From: Actinomadura rubteroloni
Lineage (GTDB): Bacteria > Actinomycetota > Actinomycetes > Streptosporangiales > Streptosporangiaceae
DNA length: 64,000 bases
NCBI RefSeq assembly: GCF_002911665.1
Contig: NZ_MTBP01000004.1
Location: forward strand, 248,001 to 312,000
Direction of reading: 5' to 3'
The notes beneath the pieces were generated by a model. The model made no database searches and was not told the DNA's origin. It saw only the letters and a program-made list of their open reading frames with translations. The position numbers and the translations under genes are program-made. This document shows, piece after piece, positions 9,156-16,857 of this stretch (position 1 is the stretch's first letter; each line of letters starts with the position of its first letter).

Positions 9156-10421
9156 TCAGAACGCGCAGTCCTGCCGCTTGATGCCGTTGAGGAAGTTGGA
9201 GTAGAGCCAGGACGGCGGCCCCTCCGCCCGGATGTCCGGGACGCGCGCGAACAGCTCGCGGAACATGACCGTGATCTCCCGCCGCGCCAGGTTCGCGCCG
9301 AGGCAGAAGTGCGGGCCCGGCCCCCCGAACCCGACGTGCGGGTTGGGGGAGCGGGTGATGTCGAACGCGTCCGGGTCGGGGAAGACCGACGCGTCGCGGT
9401 TGGCCGAGTTGTAGAACAGCAGGACCTTGTCGCCCGCGCGGTAGCGGTGGCCGTTCATCGCGTGGTCGCGGGTGAGCGTCCGGCGGAACTGGATCACGGG
9501 CGTCGCGACCCGGACGATCTCCTCCACGGCCCCCGCGACGCGCCCGTCGAAGTCGTCCAGCAGCAGGGCGCGCTGCTCGGGGTTCGCGGTGAGCAGCCGC
9601 AGGCCGTGGGTGAGGGCGTTGCGGGTCGTCTCGTTGCCCGCGACGACGAGCAGGATGAAGAACGAGCCGATCTCCTGGTCGGTCAGCGACTCCCCGTCGA
9701 TCTCGGCGGCGACCAGCGCCGACATCAGGTCGTCGGCGGGCTCCCGGCGGCGGCGCCGCGCCAGCCTCATCGCCAGGTGGTTCAGCTCGAACCCGGCGGT
9801 CATCGCGGCGGCCAGCCCGTACAGCACCGCGCTGCGGCTGAGCCCGGCGGACGCGAACTCCCGGCCGCCGGTGAAGTCGGGGTCGCCGATGCCGAGGATG
9901 CGGTTCGTCCGGTCGTACACCATCGGACGGTCCCGCTCCGGGACGCCCATCATGTCGCAGATGACCTGCAACGGGAGGCGCGCGGCGACCCGGCCCACGA
10001 AGTCGCCGGGGCCGCGCGCGAGCAGGTCGTCCACGATCGCGGTCGCGGTCGCGGCGAGGTCGGTCTCCAGCTTGGCGAGGACGCGCGGGGTGAACGCCCG
10101 CGACACGATCCGCCGGATCTTGGCGTGCCGGGGGTCGTCCATGTTGATCATCGAGCCGAAGTAGCGAGCGAAATAGCGGGGCATGTCGGCGATGCCGGTG
10201 GCGGTCGGCTCGCTGCTGAACACGTCCGGGCGGCGGCTGGCCTCCACCACGTCCGCGTGCCGGACGAGCGCCCAGTAGCCGCGGCCGGTCCGCAGGAACG
10301 GGAGCTTCAGCTCGGGGAAGAACACGGGCGCGTCCCGGTCCCGCAGCGCCGCGAACACCGCCTCGCGCTCCGGCCGGGGACGCGCCCAGAAGGCCAGGTC
10401 CGACAGGTCCGCCCGCGTCAT
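9156..10421 (-). CDS. Cytochrome P450
   Basis: This 421-residue soluble bacterial P450 shows the I-helix AGNETTRN, the K-helix ExxR (EEIVR), and the heme-binding loop FGGPGPHFCLG with the thiolate Cys near 373. It needs a ferredoxin and reductase, neither of which is adjacent. I take the second ATG (10421); an ATG at 10433 adds four residues, and neither has a good ribosome site. It converges on the metal-dependent hydrolase gene with a four-base gap. The sequence resembles the CYP families acting on steroids, lipids or terpenes, but the substrate cannot be told. Confidence 0.93.
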   Translation of the reverse strand: MTRADLSDLAFWARPRPEREAVFAALRDRDAPVFFPELKLPFLRTGRGYWALVRHADVVEASRRPDVFSSEPTATGIADMPRYFARYFGSMINMDDPRHAKIRRIVSRAFTPRVLAKLETDLAATATAIVDDLLARGPGDFVGRVAARLPLQVICDMMGVPERDRPMVYDRTNRILGIGDPDFTGGREFASAGLSRSAVLYGLAAAMTAGFELNHLAMRLARRRRREPADDLMSALVAAEIDGESLTDQEIGSFFILLVVAGNETTRNALTHGLRLLTANPEQRALLLDDFDGRVAGAVEEIVRVATPVIQFRRTLTRDHAMNGHRYRAGDKVLLFYNSANRDASVFPDPDAFDITRSPNPHVGFGGPGPHFCLGANLARREITVMFRELFARVPDIRAEGPPSWLYSNFLNGIKRQDCAF

Positions 10422-10588
10422 GCCCCCATGCAAGCCGCGCCCCGGCGCACCGTCAACCTCCCGCGCGGCGACGCGCCCGGCCGGCGCGCGGCGGGCCGGG
10501 GGAGGTCCCGCGCCGGTAAAATCCGCACCGGCCGGTGGGCGGCGACGCCCGTCCGCCCGGCCCCCGGTCCCGACGGCGAAGGTGGCAC

Positions 10589-11074
10589 GTGAGCGAGAAG
10601 GTCGACGTCCTGATCAAGCGGCTGGACCCGGAGCTTCCGGTGCCCGGCTACGCCCACCCCGGTGACGCGGGCGCCGACCTGTACGCCGCGGCCGACGTCG
10701 AGCTCCCGCCGGGCGAGCGCGCGAGCGTCCCGACCGGGGTGTCGATCGCCCTGCCCGACGGTTACGCGGCCTTCATCCACCCGCGCTCGGGTTTGGGGGT
10801 TAGGTTGGGGGTGACCATCGTCAACGCACCCGGTACGGTCGACGCCGGCTACCGAGGTGAGATCAGGGTGACCCTGCTGAACACCGATCTTCGCGAGACC
10901 GTCCGGCTGCGCCGCGGCGACCGCATCGCGCAGATGGTCGTGCAGCGCGTCGCGCACGCGGTCTTCCACGAGGTCGCCGAGCTTCCGGGCAGCGCCCGGG
11001 GGGAGGGCGGCTTCGGTTCCACCGGGGGGTTCGGGGAAGGGGACCGGGTGGCCGACAACGAGGATCGTCGATAA
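10589..11074 (+). CDS. dut: Deoxyuridine 5'-triphosphate nucleotidohydrolase (dUTPase)
   Basis: 161 residues, a trimeric dUTPase that hydrolyses dUTP to dUMP and pyrophosphate. All five motifs are present: HPGDAGADL, HPRSGLG, the NAPGTVDAGYRGEI substrate loop, RGDRIAQMV, and the glycine-rich C-terminal GEGGFGSTGGFG. The GTG start at 10589 follows AAGGTGG. A run of codons unusual here (GGT TTG GGG GTT AGG TTG GGG GTG, 10790-10813) encodes the loop after motif 2. It is followed 12 bases later by the DUF3710 gene, a conserved actinobacterial pairing. Confidence 0.96.
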   Translation: MSEKVDVLIKRLDPELPVPGYAHPGDAGADLYAAADVELPPGERASVPTGVSIALPDGYAAFIHPRSGLGVRLGVTIVNAPGTVDAGYRGEIRVTLLNTDLRETVRLRRGDRIAQMVVQRVAHAVFHEVAELPGSARGEGGFGSTGGFGEGDRVADNEDRR

Positions 11075-11086
11075 GGAGCGTGTGTC

Positions 11087-11896
11087 GTGGCTTTTGGACG
11101 TCGCCGGCAGGCCGACGAGCAGGTGGCGAAGGACGCCGAGGACCTGGCTCCGGCGGTCGAGGAGGCCGAGGCGGAGGCCGCCGACCCGGCCGAGGGCGGC
11201 CCCTGGGACTCCACCGAGTCCTACCCGGAGATCCAGCGCCTGGACTTCGGGGCGCTGCAGGTCCCGGTGGCCTCGGGGCTCGGTTTCCAGGTCAATTTCG
11301 AGGCGACCGAGGTGGACGAGGAGGGCAACCCGGTCAACGGCCGTCCGGTGGCCGTCCTGGTCCAGCACGGTGAGAGCGCCATGCAGCTCCAGGTCTTCGC
11401 CGCGCCCAAGCGGTCCGGCATCTGGGACGACGTCCGGCGCGAGACCGCCAAGGACATCGAGGAGCAGGCGCAGGGCCAGACGCAGGAGGGCGAGGGCCCG
11501 TTCGGCCCCGAGCTGATCGCGATGGTCCCCGCCGCGCTGACCGAGGACGTGCTGGCCGAGATGCCCGCCGAGGTCCGCGAGCAGATCCCGGCGGAGTTCG
11601 TCGAGCAGGGCTGGGCGCCGCAGGTCGTCCGGTTCCTCGGGGTCGACGGCCCGCGCTGGTTCCTCCAGGTCGTGGTGCAGGGCGCCGCGATCGAGGACGA
11701 GGAGCAGTGGCAGGTGCTGGAGGACGTGCTGCGCGGCGTGGTCATCCACCGCGGCGACCAGCCCATGCCGCCCCGCGACCTGCTGGAGCTGCGGATCCCG
11801 AAGGAGTTCAACGAGGCCGGCGAGCAGGACGGCGAGGGCGGCGAGCAGACGTTCGACCCGTTCGAGCGCGGCCCGGAGATCACCGAGGTCCACTGA
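11087..11896 (+). CDS. DUF3710 domain-containing protein
   Basis: 269 residues, with an acidic low-complexity N-terminus (VEEAEAEAADPAEGG) followed by the conserved DUF3710 core (GPWDS, YPEIQRLDFGALQVP, VFAAPKRSGIWDDVRRE, VRFLGVDGPRWFLQ). The GTG at 11087 follows AAGGAG six bases upstream. It lies directly after dut, as in most actinobacteria, and is followed by a hairpin terminator. The family is widespread in the phylum but has no established function. Confidence 0.88.
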   Translation: MAFGRRRQADEQVAKDAEDLAPAVEEAEAEAADPAEGGPWDSTESYPEIQRLDFGALQVPVASGLGFQVNFEATEVDEEGNPVNGRPVAVLVQHGESAMQLQVFAAPKRSGIWDDVRRETAKDIEEQAQGQTQEGEGPFGPELIAMVPAALTEDVLAEMPAEVREQIPAEFVEQGWAPQVVRFLGVDGPRWFLQVVVQGAAIEDEEQWQVLEDVLRGVVIHRGDQPMPPRDLLELRIPKEFNEAGEQDGEGGEQTFDPFERGPEITEVH

Positions 11897-11901
11897 CCCT
11901 C

Positions 11902-11942
11902 CGCCGCCGGAGGGGGTGGGCTTTCCCCTACCTCCGGCGGCG
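11902..11942 (+). terminator. Hairpin terminator after DUF3710 gene
   Basis: CGCCGCCGGAGG (11902-11913) pairs perfectly with 11931-11942 around a 17-base loop that can pair further (GGGG with CCCC). It starts six bases after the stop codon. There is no T-tract, as is common in GC-rich actinobacteria. Confidence 0.65.
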
Positions 11943-12035
11943 TCCTGGACCCCTCGTGACGGGTCCGCCCGCTCCGTAGCGTCGTGGCCATCGGGCGTTC
12001 CGGGAGGCGGGACGCCGTGACGGCGGGAGACGCGG

Positions 12036-12809
12036 ATGTCAGGGCGGGAACAGGCGGGCCGGGGCGAGGCCCTGCGGCTCGACGGAGTCGGGAAGGTCCA
12101 CGGGACGGACGGGAACCGCGTCCGGGCGCTGGCGGGAGTGTCGCTGCGCCTGGCCGCCGGGACGTTCACGGCGGTGATGGGGCCGTCCGGGTCGGGCAAG
12201 AGCACACTGCTTCAGTGCGCGGCGGGTTTGGACCGTCCGACCGAGGGACGCGTGTTCCTCGCCGGGGCGGAACTGGCCGGGCGCGGCGAGGCGGCGCTGA
12301 CGCGGTTCCGGCGCGAGCGCGTCGGGTTCGTCTTCCAGCGGTTCAACCTGCTGCCGACGCTGACCGTCCTGGAGAACGTCCTGCTCCCGGCGAGGCTGGC
12401 GGGCCGCCGCGCCGACCGGGCCGCCGCCGCCGACATTCTCGTGCGGGTGGGCCTCGGGGACCGGCTGCACCGGCTGCCCGCCGAGCTGTCGGGCGGCCAG
12501 CAGCAGCGCGTCGCCATCGCCCGCGCCCTGGCCACCGGCCCGGACGTGGTGTTCGCCGACGAGCCGACCGGCGCCCTCGACCTGCGCAGCGCCCGGGACG
12601 TGCTGGCGCTGCTGAGCGAGACCGTCCGCGTCCACGGCCGGACGGTCGTCATGGTCACCCACGACCCCGTCGCCGCGTCCTACGCCGACCGGGTGGTGTT
12701 CCTCGCCGACGGGGCCCTGGCCGGGAGCCTGGACGCCCCGACCGCCGAGGCCGTCGCCGAGCGCATGACGCGCCTGGCCGCCGCGGTCGAGCGGGGGGCC
12801 GCCGCGTGA
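12036..12809 (+). CDS. ABC transporter ATP-binding protein (MacB/LolD type)
   Basis: 257 residues. It has Walker A GPSGSGKST, the Q-loop region FVFQRFNLLP, the signature LSGGQQQRVAIARAL, and Walker B VVFADEPTGALD, the pattern of the MacB/LolD/FtsE-type ATPases that work with FtsX-like permeases. The ATG is preceded by GGGAGA. The stop overlaps the GTG of the permease gene (GTGA), so the two are translationally coupled. The substrate is unknown; such pairs handle peptides, lipids or envelope stress in actinobacteria. Confidence 0.93.
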   Translation: MSGREQAGRGEALRLDGVGKVHGTDGNRVRALAGVSLRLAAGTFTAVMGPSGSGKSTLLQCAAGLDRPTEGRVFLAGAELAGRGEAALTRFRRERVGFVFQRFNLLPTLTVLENVLLPARLAGRRADRAAAADILVRVGLGDRLHRLPAELSGGQQQRVAIARALATGPDVVFADEPTGALDLRSARDVLALLSETVRVHGRTVVMVTHDPVAASYADRVVFLADGALAGSLDAPTAEAVAERMTRLAAAVERGAAA

Positions 12810-14134
12810 CCGGGCTCGCCCTGCGCTCGCTGCGCCGCCGCGCGAGCGCTTTCACCGCCACGTTCCTCGCCGTGTTCCTCGGCGCGGCCCTGCTGATGTC
12901 GTTCGGCGCGATGCTCGACGTCGCCGGGGACGCGACCGGCACCGCCCGCAGCACGCTCCTGACCGTCGGGCTCGTCGTCGGGGGCTGGGGGCTGCTGCTG
13001 GTGGCGTTCGCGGTGACGTCCACGCAGTCGCTCGCGGTCCGGCAGCGGGCCGAGGAGATCGCGCTCCTGCGCAGCGCCGGCGCCACCCCGGGCCAGGTCG
13101 CCCGGATGATCGTCGCCGAGTCCCTGCTCGTCGCGGTCGCGGGCGGCGTGCTCGCGGTCCTTCCCGGCTGGGCGCTCGGGCACGGCGTCCTCGCGCTGAT
13201 GCACGACGGCGCGATGGTCCCGGACGCGGTCGGCTACGCGTTCGGGCCGTGCGCCCTCGGCGTCGGGCTCGGCGTCACGCTGGTCTCCGCGCTGACCGGG
13301 GGCGCGTTCGCGGCCCGCCGGGCGGTGCGGGGGACGGCCGTCACGTCCGGCGCGGAGGCGGGCGGGCTCGGCCGCGGCCGGATCATCGCCGCCGCCCTGC
13401 TGCTGGCCGCCGCGTCCGGCGAGGCGATCACGACCGTCACGGTCATGCGCGGCAAGGGCCTGGACGCGATGGCCACGTCCGGGCAGGCCGACATCCTCGC
13501 CGCGCTCGCCCTGGCCCTGCTCGCCCCCGCGCTCGTCGGCGGGGCCGCGCGGGCGCTGGCCGGGCCGCTGCGCGCCCTCGGCGCCGTCGGGGACCTCGTG
13601 CTGGCGGGACTGGCGCGGCGGTCCCGGCGGCTCGCGGCGGTCGTCCTGCCGATCATCCTGTTCACCGGGATCGGCATCGGGACGCTGCACCTCCAGGCCA
13701 CCGAGACCGCCGCGTCCGCCGGGCGCGCGGCGAGCGTCGACGACCGGTCCGTCGAGGTGCTGAACCTGGTCGTCATCGGGATGATCATCCTGTTCACCGC
13801 GATCATGCTGGTGAACACGCTGGTCGCGGCCGTCGCCGACCGGCGGCGCGAGTTCGGGCAGCAGCGGCTCGCCGGGGCCACGCCCCGCCAGGTGCTCGCG
13901 GCGGTGACCGTCGAGTCGGCCGTGCTCGCCGCGCTCGGGATCGCCGCCGGGACGGTCGCGTCGGTGTTCACGTCCGTCCCGTTCGCCGTCGCCCGGACGG
14001 GCTCGGTCCGGCCCGCGGGCGGCCCGCTGATCCTGGTGGGCGTCGCGGCGCTGGCCGTCGTCCTCACCGGCGGGACGGCCTGGCTCGCCGCCCGCCGGGC
14101 GCTGCGGGCGCCCGCCGTCGCGGCGGTCGCCTGA
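12806..14134 (+). CDS. FtsX-like ABC transporter permease
   Basis: About 442 residues with hydrophobic segments near 15-35 (AFTATFLAVFLGAALLMSFG), 55-75, 105-130, 145-165 and several toward the C-terminus, including VVIGMIILFTAIMLVNTLVAA, which is typical of the FtsX domain. The ADRRREFGQQRLAGATPRQV segment after it is the conserved FtsX coupling region. The first half contains a second, similar stretch (RQRAEEIALLRSAGATPGQV), so the protein carries two FtsX repeats. It is coupled to the ATPase by a GTGA overlap. The substrate is not evident. Confidence 0.9.
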   Translation: MTGLALRSLRRRASAFTATFLAVFLGAALLMSFGAMLDVAGDATGTARSTLLTVGLVVGGWGLLLVAFAVTSTQSLAVRQRAEEIALLRSAGATPGQVARMIVAESLLVAVAGGVLAVLPGWALGHGVLALMHDGAMVPDAVGYAFGPCALGVGLGVTLVSALTGGAFAARRAVRGTAVTSGAEAGGLGRGRIIAAALLLAAASGEAITTVTVMRGKGLDAMATSGQADILAALALALLAPALVGGAARALAGPLRALGAVGDLVLAGLARRSRRLAAVVLPIILFTGIGIGTLHLQATETAASAGRAASVDDRSVEVLNLVVIGMIILFTAIMLVNTLVAAVADRRREFGQQRLAGATPRQVLAAVTVESAVLAALGIAAGTVASVFTSVPFAVARTGSVRPAGGPLILVGVAALAVVLTGGTAWLAARRALRAPAVAAVA

Positions 14135-14188
14135 TCCGGGACGTCCCGGGCGGTTCAGCACGGCGCGAGATGGCCTAAAGTTCGTTTC

Positions 14189-14596
14189 ATGGACGACGTA
14201 CCGGCCGCCGCCGAGCCGGAGACGCGACGCGAGCCCCGGGGCCTGCGGCGTTTCCTGCGCCGGATGGCCTCCTCGGACGCCGAGCTGGAGGCCGCCGAGC
14301 TGCAGGAGACGTCCGGCCGCGAGGGCGCCACGCCCATCACCGCCTGCGGTGAGCGCACACGGCACTGCGTGGCGGGTACGCTGCGTACCGTGACGTTGCG
14401 TCCGCGCGGCGGCGCCCCCGCGCTGGAGGCCGAGCTGTACGACGGCACCGACGTGATCAGCCTGGTGTGGCTGGGCCGCCGCCGGATCGCCGGCATCGAC
14501 CCCGGCCGCAGGCTCCGCGCCGAGGGCCTGGTCAGCGTCCAGGACGGGCGCAAGGTCATGTTCAACCCCCGGTACGAGCTGCGCGGCGGTTCGTGA
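14189..14596 (+). CDS. OB-fold nucleic acid binding domain protein
   Basis: 135 residues. The C-terminal two thirds fit the short OB-fold protein found before DUF3159 and TrkA genes in actinobacteria (CVAGTLRTVTLRP, LEAELYDGTDVISLVWLGRR, GRRLRAEGLVSVQDGRKVMFNP). The N-terminus is charged. It overlaps the DUF3159 gene by GTGA, so they form one operon. The name comes from the fold; nucleic-acid binding is not demonstrated. Confidence 0.85.
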   Translation: MDDVPAAAEPETRREPRGLRRFLRRMASSDAELEAAELQETSGREGATPITACGERTRHCVAGTLRTVTLRPRGGAPALEAELYDGTDVISLVWLGRRRIAGIDPGRRLRAEGLVSVQDGRKVMFNPRYELRGGS

Positions 14597-15357
14597 ACGC
14601 GCCGGGGCTCGGCCCGGACGGGGGAGGCGGCGTGGACCAGAGCGTGGACGAGAGCGTGCGGCAGGACGCGGACCGGCGGGACGTGCGCGCCCACGACACC
14701 GTCGAGGCCGCCGTCCGCGCCCAGCTCGCCAAGGCGCTCGGCGGCGTGCGCGGCATGATCGAGGCGGCCGTCCCGACGATCGGGTTCACGGCCACCTACC
14801 TGGTCGCCAAGGACGTCAAGACGGCCGTGATCGCCGGGGTCGCCGCCGCCGTGGTGCTGCTGGCCCTCCGGGTCGCGCAGCGCTCCAACCCGCAGTTCGT
14901 CCTCAACAGCCTCGTCGGCATCGCGATCGCCGCGTTCTTCGCGCTCCGCTCCGGCAAGGCCGAGGACGCGTTCCTGCCCGGCATCATCTACAACGCCGTC
15001 TACTCCGCCGCGATGCTGCTGTCCATCGCGGTGCGCTGGCCGCTCGTCGGGTTCATCATCGGGTCCGTCACCGGCGACCCGACGGCCTGGCGGTCCGACC
15101 CCGGCGTCGTCCGGCTGTGCTCCCGGCTGACGTGGCTGCTGATGGCGCCGTGCCTGCTGCGCGTGGTCGTCCAGTACCCGGTCTGGCTGATGTCGGGCGA
15201 CCAGAGCGGCCCGCTCGGCATCGCCAAGATCGCGATGGGCTGGCCGCTCCAGGTCGCCGCGCTCGCCCTCATGGTCGCGCTGCTCGCCCGCGGGAACACC
15301 CCGCTCGCCGCCCGCCCCGAGGCCGAGGACGCGACCCCGGCCCCGGACCGGGGCTAA
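14593..15357 (+). CDS. DUF3159 family membrane protein
   Basis: About 254 residues. An N-terminal charged region of about 60 residues leads into five or six hydrophobic helices (IEAAVPTIGFTATYLVA, AVIAGVAAAVVLLALRVA, SLVGIAIAAFFALRSG, PLVGFIIGSVTG, LTWLLMAPCLLRVVVQYPVW, VAALALMVALLA), matching DUF3159. The GTG start overlaps the OB-fold gene stop. Its stop overlaps the convergent RCK gene stop by four bases. Its place beside potassium-related genes is conserved in actinobacteria, but its function is unknown. Confidence 0.88.
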   Translation: MNAPGLGPDGGGGVDQSVDESVRQDADRRDVRAHDTVEAAVRAQLAKALGGVRGMIEAAVPTIGFTATYLVAKDVKTAVIAGVAAAVVLLALRVAQRSNPQFVLNSLVGIAIAAFFALRSGKAEDAFLPGIIYNAVYSAAMLLSIAVRWPLVGFIIGSVTGDPTAWRSDPGVVRLCSRLTWLLMAPCLLRVVVQYPVWLMSGDQSGPLGIAKIAMGWPLQVAALALMVALLARGNTPLAARPEAEDATPAPDRG

Positions 15358-16013
15358 CGGGCGTTCAGCAGGTCGGCGAGTTCGTCCTCGACGTCCTGGC
15401 TGGCGACGAACATCAGCTCGTCCCCGGCCTCCAGCGTGTCGTCGGGCGTCGGCACCAGGACCCGGCCCTCCCGCAGGATCGCCACCAGCGCCGTGTCGCG
15501 CGGCCACCGCACCGACCCGACCCGCTCACCGCCGAGCGGCGCGTCCTCGGGCAGCGTCAGCTCCACCAGGTTCGCCTCGCCCTGCCGGAACGTCATCAGC
15601 CGCACCAGGTCGCCGACGCTCACGGCCTCCTCGACCAGCGCCGACAGCAGGCGCGGCGTCGACACCGCCACGTCCACGCCCCACGACTCGTTGAACAGCC
15701 ACTCGTTCTTCGGGTGGTTGATCCGCGCGACCACGCGCGGCACCCCGTACTCGGTCTTGGCGAGCAGCGACACGACCAGGTTCGCCTTGTCGTCCCCGGT
15801 GGACGCCACGACGACCTGGCAGCGTTCCAGGGCCGCGTCGTCCAGCGACGCGATCTCGCAGGCGTCCGCCAGCAGCCACTCGGCGCGCGGCACCATCTCC
15901 ACCTTGATGGCCTTCGGGCTCTTGTCGATCAGGAGGACCTCGTGCCCGTTCTCCAGCAGTTCCTGGGCGATGGACCGGCCCACCGCGCCCGCGCCCGCGA
16001 TCGCGACCCGCAT
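15354..16013 (-). CDS. RCK (TrkA-N/TrkA-C) potassium regulatory protein
   Basis: 219 residues. A Rossmann-type TrkA-N domain opens the protein (VAIAGAGAVGRSIAQELL, with the acidic residue in LLIDKSP), and a TrkA-C domain follows (about 135-219: LPEDAPLGGERV...LEAGDELMFVAS). It binds a nucleotide and gates or regulates potassium transport. It is the second gene of a two-gene unit; its ATG overlaps the TGA of the upstream homologue by one base. Both are divergent from the KimA-like permease. Confidence 0.92.
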   Translation of the reverse strand: MRVAIAGAGAVGRSIAQELLENGHEVLLIDKSPKAIKVEMVPRAEWLLADACEIASLDDAALERCQVVVASTGDDKANLVVSLLAKTEYGVPRVVARINHPKNEWLFNESWGVDVAVSTPRLLSALVEEAVSVGDLVRLMTFRQGEANLVELTLPEDAPLGGERVGSVRWPRDTALVAILREGRVLVPTPDDTLEAGDELMFVASQDVEDELADLLNAR

Positions 16014-16678
16014 CAGGCGTCCCCCTCCGTGCGCGCGGCGACGGCCGCGTTGATCCGTTCCAGCTCGTCCGCCCGCGCCATCACGTGCACGATGTCGCCG
16101 TCCTGGATGACCGTGTCGCCGCGCGGGACGAGCGCGTCGCCCATCCGGGTCAGGAACGCGACGCGGGTGCGCGCCTCCTCCTCCAGGTCCGCGACGCGCT
16201 CGCCCACCCAGGTCGCGCCCGTCTCGACCTCGGCGAGGACGACCACGCCGGTCGGGTCCCGCCACAGCGGCTCGGCGCCCTCGGGGAGCAGGCGCCGCAG
16301 GATCTGGTCGGCCGTCCACCGGACCGTCGCGACCGTCGGGATGCCCAGCCGCTGGTAGACCTCGGCGCGGCGCGGGTCGTAGATGCGGGCCACCACGTTG
16401 TCGACGCCGAACGTCTCGCGCGCGACCCGCGCGGAGATGATGTTGGAGTTGTCGCCGGAGCTGACGGCCACGAACGCCGAGGCCTTCTCGATGCCGGCCT
16501 CGGCGATCACGTCCCGGTCGAAGCCGAACCCGGTGACGCGACGGCCCTTGAACCCGGCGCGCAGCTTGCGGAACGCCTCCGGGTTCTGGTCGATCACGGC
16601 CACCGAGTGCCCCTTGTCCTCCAGGATGTGGGCGAGTGTCGACCCCACCCGTCCGCACCCCATGATCACGATATGCAC
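16013..16678 (-). CDS. RCK (TrkA-N/TrkA-C) potassium regulatory protein
   Basis: 221 residues. It has the TrkA-N motif IVIMGCGRVGSTLAHIL with VAVIDQNPEAF, NNIISARVARETFGV-like NAD-domain features, and a TrkA-C region ending in GDTVIQDGDIVHVMA. I use the GTG at 16678, which follows GAAGGGA at six bases, rather than an ATG at 16705. It is paired with the shorter homologue downstream; such pairs probably form a hetero-oligomeric ring. Its 180-base divergent region is shared with the permease gene. I looked for a c-di-AMP riboswitch there and saw none. Confidence 0.92.
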   Translation of the reverse strand: MHIVIMGCGRVGSTLAHILEDKGHSVAVIDQNPEAFRKLRAGFKGRRVTGFGFDRDVIAEAGIEKASAFVAVSSGDNSNIISARVARETFGVDNVVARIYDPRRAEVYQRLGIPTVATVRWTADQILRRLLPEGAEPLWRDPTGVVVLAEVETGATWVGERVADLEEEARTRVAFLTRMGDALVPRGDTVIQDGDIVHVMARADELERINAAVAARTEGDA

Positions 16679-16857
16679 GGTCGTCCCTTCCCGGTACGCG
16701 TGCATCGCACCTGCACGTCGCTCCCTGGTTCCTCGCAGCCTGCCAAGCTACACATGCACCCCGGCGAGTACTACCCGGGAAGGGCCCTGCGCAGCCGTCC
16801 GGCGGCCGGACGGGGCGCGCCGGAGCGCCGCCGGACGCAACGGCTAGAGTCTCCTGC

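Noticed and set aside
16679..16857. c-di-AMP (ydaO-type) riboswitch upstream of the KimA-like gene
   Set aside because: Such a riboswitch is plausible for this gene, but I could not find the expected conserved core in the 180-base divergent region.
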